64,000 nt of DNA from positions 310,001-374,000 of the forward strand of contig MU385756.1 of assembly GCA_022497155.1 (NCBI GenBank), in the 5' to 3' direction. The DNA comes from Whalleya microplaca (taxonomy: Eukaryota; Ascomycota; Sordariomycetes; Xylariales; Xylariaceae). A program made the translations under genes and the position numbers. The notes beneath the pieces were generated by a model that worked only from the letters and a program-made list of their open reading frames with translations, had not been told where the DNA came from and searched no databases. Shown in pieces: positions 59,650 through 64,000 of the stretch. Each line of letters starts with the position of its first letter. The first letter of the stretch is position 1.

Positions 59650-60210
59650 GTTCTAGCAGAGAATACAGACGAGGTCGACAGTCAATTTTCGATAAGCCTG
59701 GCGATAACTTGATGTAACGGCTGTCAAACAGCCTCTCTCTTGGCATGTGGCCATATCAAGACGTTTCTACGGAGCGTACTACATATAAGTGTTATGTGAT
59801 GGCAAGATAAAAAGGCCAAGCCTCAGGGGTCCTTCCTAGATTCGTCAGATGTTGGGACGAATTGCCTATTCAAGTGTGTCGGACTTTATCTCCAAACCCC
59901 GATCTAGCCAAGTGCTTGTCATGTCACATTTACATCTATTTATCACCAGGCTGTTATCCAGTTGCGCCGTTGGGAAGGTCACACATACAATATTGGTCAT
60001 AGCGAGACGTCTAAGCCTCGCGGCCGACGGAGACCGGAGAATATTTTTAAACGCCGGCCCCTCCTCTAGTGGATGCGCATGGAAATCAATACCTCGCCCG
60101 CCCCCAGGCTGTAGTCGGACGGTTCACGGTTGACGGCTGAGAAATTCAAAGTCCGCCGGCCTTCGGAGATCGTAGCAGGTCAATTTGGCTTAGCTACTCG
60201 AACGGATGCA
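59650..60210. promoter_or_regulatory. Shared divergent promoter of the MFS pump and the Zn2Cys6 regulator
   Basis: The 561 bases between the two start codons are dense in CGG/CCG triplets near the regulator: CGGCCGACGG at 60021-60030, CGGACGGTTCACGGTTGACGG at 60116-60136 (two direct ACGGTT copies 7 bases apart) and CCGCCGGCCTTCGG at 60153-60166. Zn2Cys6 proteins usually bind spaced CGG triplets, so self-regulation and control of the pump are plausible. This is inference from spacing only. Confidence 0.4.
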
Positions 60211-62847
60211 ATGGACAAACCGAAAAACGTCAGCATTGCCAAATGGGGCGCCGCATGCGCTCCCTGCGCTCTTGCCAAGGCTAAATGCCTACGGTCAAAT
60301 GAGGCACTGGGCACGAAGTGTGATAGGTAAGGAGGCCAATCTTCCATTATTCTAGGTGTATGGATAGTTTAGGCGGTCTGGAGCTGCAGCAGTTTCATCA
60401 CGAGCTTGCTCTTGGGCTCTTGGAACATTCACTAACAGCGGACTGATGGTCTAGGTGTGAGCGCTTGGAAAAAGACTGCGTCGGTCAGGTCCATAAGCCG
60501 AGAAAGAAACGGCAAAGCAAACCTTCGTAAGTATTTCCATATCCGTATCACCATCCAAGATGAGTTACTCGTAACCATATGACAATAATTTCCTCGTGCG
60601 TTACTTTAAAATATAAACAATCGACAGCCATTAGTTGAGGAAGAGGAAACTAAAAGAGCTGCACTTTATAGAGTTCACACTGGCAGTGAAGACAAGAGAG
60701 TGTGTAGGGATATCTTGGAATGGGGTTTCATTAATTTATACGCGGCATTCAAACTGACGACTAGGATCATGTAACAGTAAAACTGCACAACTCGAAGAAA
60801 GACTCAATAGTCTCGTCGACCTCCTCAAGGCTACTAACTCAGGGGAAATTCCGGGTTCAGCAACACAGGCTCCTGAACTCAGACCAGGCCTATCATACGC
60901 TCCCGAGGAGGCCCAGGGGGCCGTGTCAGTACAAACTCGACCGCCGGGATGTAGCGATAATCCAACCCATCCTGCAGAGTCAAACAGCAAACCATTACGC
61001 GTAATTCCTAGTACATACAATGAATATGCTCCCACCGTGTGCATATGCCGTGCTCAGGCTGGCGAGGGGTCTATTCCGCTTGAGTCGGATGAGACCCTAT
61101 TGTCAACCTTTATCAATAGGCTAATGCCAGACTATCCATTCGTAACTCTCCCTCTAGGAATTACTGCAAGTGAACTAGCTTCTACACGGCCTTTTCTATT
61201 CGCGACAATTCGTATGGTCTCATCATACCGAAACCTAAGGTCCATGAGAGCTCAGAATTATTTCATCATGAGACACATATCTGAGCAGATGTTGATGCGT
61301 TCAGAACGATCTCTTGAGATGCTGCAGTCAATACTTCTTGTTTTGGGCTACTATCACTATCACTGCATGATACATGCTCAGATGCACAATCTGATTGCGT
61401 TAGCCAACAGTCTAGTAGGGGATCTTGGCATCAACAGAGCCCCCGATTGGCAGGAGAAGACAAGGCTGTTAATACTGAATCCCGATGTCCCCCGAGCGAG
61501 AACAAACGATGAGAGGAGGGCGCTCTGCGGTGTCTGGTACATGAACTCGATGTAAGGCATTATGTTATCCACGGCCAACTTAGCAATGTTGTTGCTAGTT
61601 GGACCCCTGTCTTCAGACGCGGAAGTACTCACAACAGAAACAGTATCGCCCTTGCCCTTCATCGAATTGATCCGCCAAAGTATACTCCTTATATTGAACA
61701 ATGTATAAGAGACCTTGAAGCTGCGAAGGAGTACGAGTCGGACACAATTCTGGTTCACCTAGTCCGTATCCAACACCTTTCTGAACGTATCGCCCAGTTG
61801 CATGCGAAAGACCAGGTCGAGGATGACCTTACCGGACTCACACGAGCACCTATGAGTGCCTACTTCGGTGTGTTCCATACAGAATTGGAAAAGTACAAAG
61901 CATCGTTACCTAGATCTCTACGATCGAATAGTCTGTCGCCCCTCTATTTGCAATAAGAATTTCAAACTGACAGTCGCCCTACAGGACTGGTGCTGTGCCA
62001 TCTCAATACGGCCACGCTACGGTTATGGGAGCCACCTATAATTGATATGACCCTCTTGGAGAACATATCAAATTCGTTCACCTCTTTGTCCCTGGGCTCA
62101 GCTTCATCGCTTGACATATTCTATCGTTCCAACACCGCACTAAAATCCTGGTTCGAATTATGGCTATCTATCGAGATTTCCGACTATTTTATCTTGCCCA
62201 TGCCCATATGTGCTCAGCTTATCAATGCAGTGACAATGCTGTCTCGCTGGGCTAAACTAGCTAGTCCAGACACTGGTTGCGGGACGAACACAGCCAGCTC
62301 ATCAACCGGCAATGGACTTCCTAATCCAGCCCCAACACTAAAGATGAAGGACATAGACCCTGCTATACCAGCAGCCGTGAGCACCATCAAGGCGCATTTC
62401 CGCTCACAGCCTGAACTTCACATCGACGTTCTCGGTATCCTTCAAGCCATGACGACACGATTTGAGGAAGCACGAAGAGAAGTCGGAATAACACAAGGTG
62501 GCGTATGGGACAACAACATATGGGATCTAGCGGCAAGGAAGATAAATATCACTCGCTTGAAGCTAGAGAGATGGGCCGAAATAGTAGCTTCCATGAGTGC
62601 TGAGAGCTCGGGCGACCGCAAATATGACTCGGCAGACACCAGTACAACTGGCGAATCGGAGCAGAGTGATCATGGCTTGGAAAGGAACTGGCCGATGGAG
62701 TATGTAGATGTGGACAATTGTATGCAGCAACATCCCCAAGAGGGATGGCATCCTAGTGCTTCGTGGGCAAACGATCTATTTGAGGGCTTGGGTCTCGATC
62801 AAAATTTCTTCTTCGATGGCCCTGGGGACTATGGCACAACTCTATGA
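60211..62847 (+). CDS. Zn2Cys6 fungal transcription factor
   Basis: Five exons (60211-60326, 60455-60526, 60778-61551, 61584-61930, 61985-62847) join in frame to 723 residues. The binuclear zinc cluster is Cys16-x2-Cys19-x6-Cys26-x10-Cys37-x2-Cys40-x6-Cys47, split by intron 1. A basic linker (HKPRKKRQSKPS) and a short coiled-coil (QLEERLNSLVDLLKA) follow. The middle region (DETLLSTFINRLMPDYPFVTLP, LGYYHYHCMIHAQMHNLIALANSLVGDLGI) matches the fungal transcription-factor regulatory domain, and the C-terminus is acidic and aromatic (GLDQNFFFDG), possibly an activation domain. The donor of intron 4 (GTCTGT) is weak, but the protein runs on well across it. It is the likely pathway-specific regulator of the neighbouring oxidase/pump genes. 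Confidence 0.9.
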
Positions 62848-63640
62848 ATAGCCTTGGGCCGTCAGATATTTGACCGCGGGGAATGGCTGCTATAGGCCAA
62901 AATGAAGATCAATCTTTATAGGATGGGCCATGGAGTTCGTCAATAAGTACATAAGACGTATGTCACATCTTTACGATAGTCGTATACATGATGTTTAGGC
63001 GCATATGCTTGAGCTTCTTTAGCCGGATATTATATATAAATGATATTGGTGAGGGCATGTCTAAGCTTCTTTCAATGTATAATGATTACAACACACAATA
63101 GCAACCGTACATGTAGGCGGTCGGGCTACTATTTATCTCATTGTACCTCAGACCACCCTGCTGATCTTCAAGGCAAGCCAAGTAATTGGTTTCTGGCTCG
63201 ACTTGATAGTGTTGACCTAATATTCAGTCTACTCTGAAAAGATAGATATGCCTGATCTACTGAACATCATAGGATATAGTAGAAGGACCAGATAGGAGAG
63301 GATCGCAATAGCCAGGAAGTAAGTAGCCTAAAATACAGTTTAGTCTAACGAGTTGGATGAATGAAGAGTAATATCTGGCTAGAGAATGAAGGGAAGTAGG
63401 CACATAAGTTTGGCAATTGAGATATTATAAGTATACCACGTTCATGAAAGTAATAAAGGTTTCTCCTTCGAAAAATCAATAGCGAATAACATACAGGTTC
63501 AATAATCATAGATCCTGTCTAACACTGTTCTTACAGCTTGATAGTATAGTCAAACGAGTAGGAAGAATATTCTAAATCAGCAACCATCAGTTAGACTTCC
63601 CCAACGCCCCATCGACTGTAAAGCAAAATGACATTGAGTA
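62848..63640. other. Intergenic region, no gene recognised
   Basis: AT-rich 3' flank between the regulator and the last partial gene. No motif is seen. Confidence 0.5.
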
Positions 63641-63994
63641 TTAGATGATGCGAAATTTCTTCAAGTATTCCTTGATGCGAGCTCGCTTTCCTCTTGGAGG
63701 CGCCGCGGTGCCTGTATTCGAAGACACTAACCCAGTTTGCTGACGAGACGTGGGGTACTGTGTGGGCTTGGTGGCCTGTCTCGATCCCCCCGAGATATGG
63801 TTCTCAAGCAACTCGTTCTCGCAATCAGTTCGACATTCGTTGCTAAAACCCACTGCAGGATCACTATTTGTCTTGCTTTTCGGGATCTCCAGTGCTTGTG
63901 TATCTTCTGACTTCTGTCGAGGATATACGGCCGTGGTATATAGTTCTGTCTCTGATCTCACTGGAATGGATGAGCTGGCCGTTCTAGTGGACAT
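63641..63994 (-). CDS. C-terminal part of an unrecognised protein (probably runs off the right edge)
   Basis: The reverse strand is open for 117 codons ending in a strongly basic tail (RGKRARIKEYLKKFRII). The sequence is Ser/Thr-rich and probably disordered. An ATG at 63994 could start it, but the frame stays open upstream to the window edge, so it is more likely the last exon of a longer gene. I recognise no family. Confidence 0.45.
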   Translation of the reverse strand: MSTRTASSSIPVRSETELYTTAVYPRQKSEDTQALEIPKSKTNSDPAVGFSNECRTDCENELLENHISGGSRQATKPTQYPTSRQQTGLVSSNTGTAAPPRGKRARIKEYLKKFRII

Positions 63995-64000
63995 CTCTAG

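Overview
The window reads as nuclear DNA of a filamentous ascomycete (Pezizomycotina). Genes are monocistronic, lie on both strands and are interrupted by short GT-AG introns (about 50-160 bases). The protein families are typical of moulds: a Zn2Cys6 regulator, a basic-region/ankyrin (bANK) regulator, quinate/sugar permeases, a GH3 beta-xylosidase, a BIM1-like copper protein and flavin oxidases. All exon joins given here come from reading frame, splice signals and family knowledge. No database search was run and the species cannot be named.

Left part (1-16 kb). The 3'-lacking end of a BNR_4 secreted protein, a sugar transporter and a GH3 beta-xylosidase form a small plant-polysaccharide group. 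A secreted DUF8021 protein, a secreted eight-cysteine protein, a short-chain dehydrogenase pseudogene with five in-frame stops and a ToxE-like bANK regulator follow.

Middle (16-39 kb). A stretch of about 9.8 kb (15.6-25.4 kb) holds no gene I can recognise. Beyond it lie a small SANT/AT-hook-like nuclear protein, a glutathionyl-hydroquinone reductase with a strikingly GC-rich exon, a small tandem-repeat protein, a conserved fungal protein of unknown function, a protein kinase with an altered catalytic loop, and a BIM1-like copper protein whose splice donors look damaged.

Right part (39.8-62.8 kb). An Old Yellow Enzyme, a polysaccharide deacetylase, a decayed P450, a 14-helix drug-type MFS pump, an FAD-linked (BBE-like) oxidase, an amidase, a Baeyer-Villiger-type flavin monooxygenase, a second MFS pump and a Zn2Cys6 regulator lie together. 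This looks like a tailoring-enzyme or catabolic cluster with no PKS, NRPS or terpene backbone gene in view. Three of its members carry lesions: the P450 lacks its middle, the monooxygenase has an in-frame TAG, and the second MFS has an out-of-frame exon join. A 741-bp AT-rich inverted-repeat element flanked by TA sits between the monooxygenase and the second pump. The cluster therefore appears to be decaying, or to have been edited in this strain.
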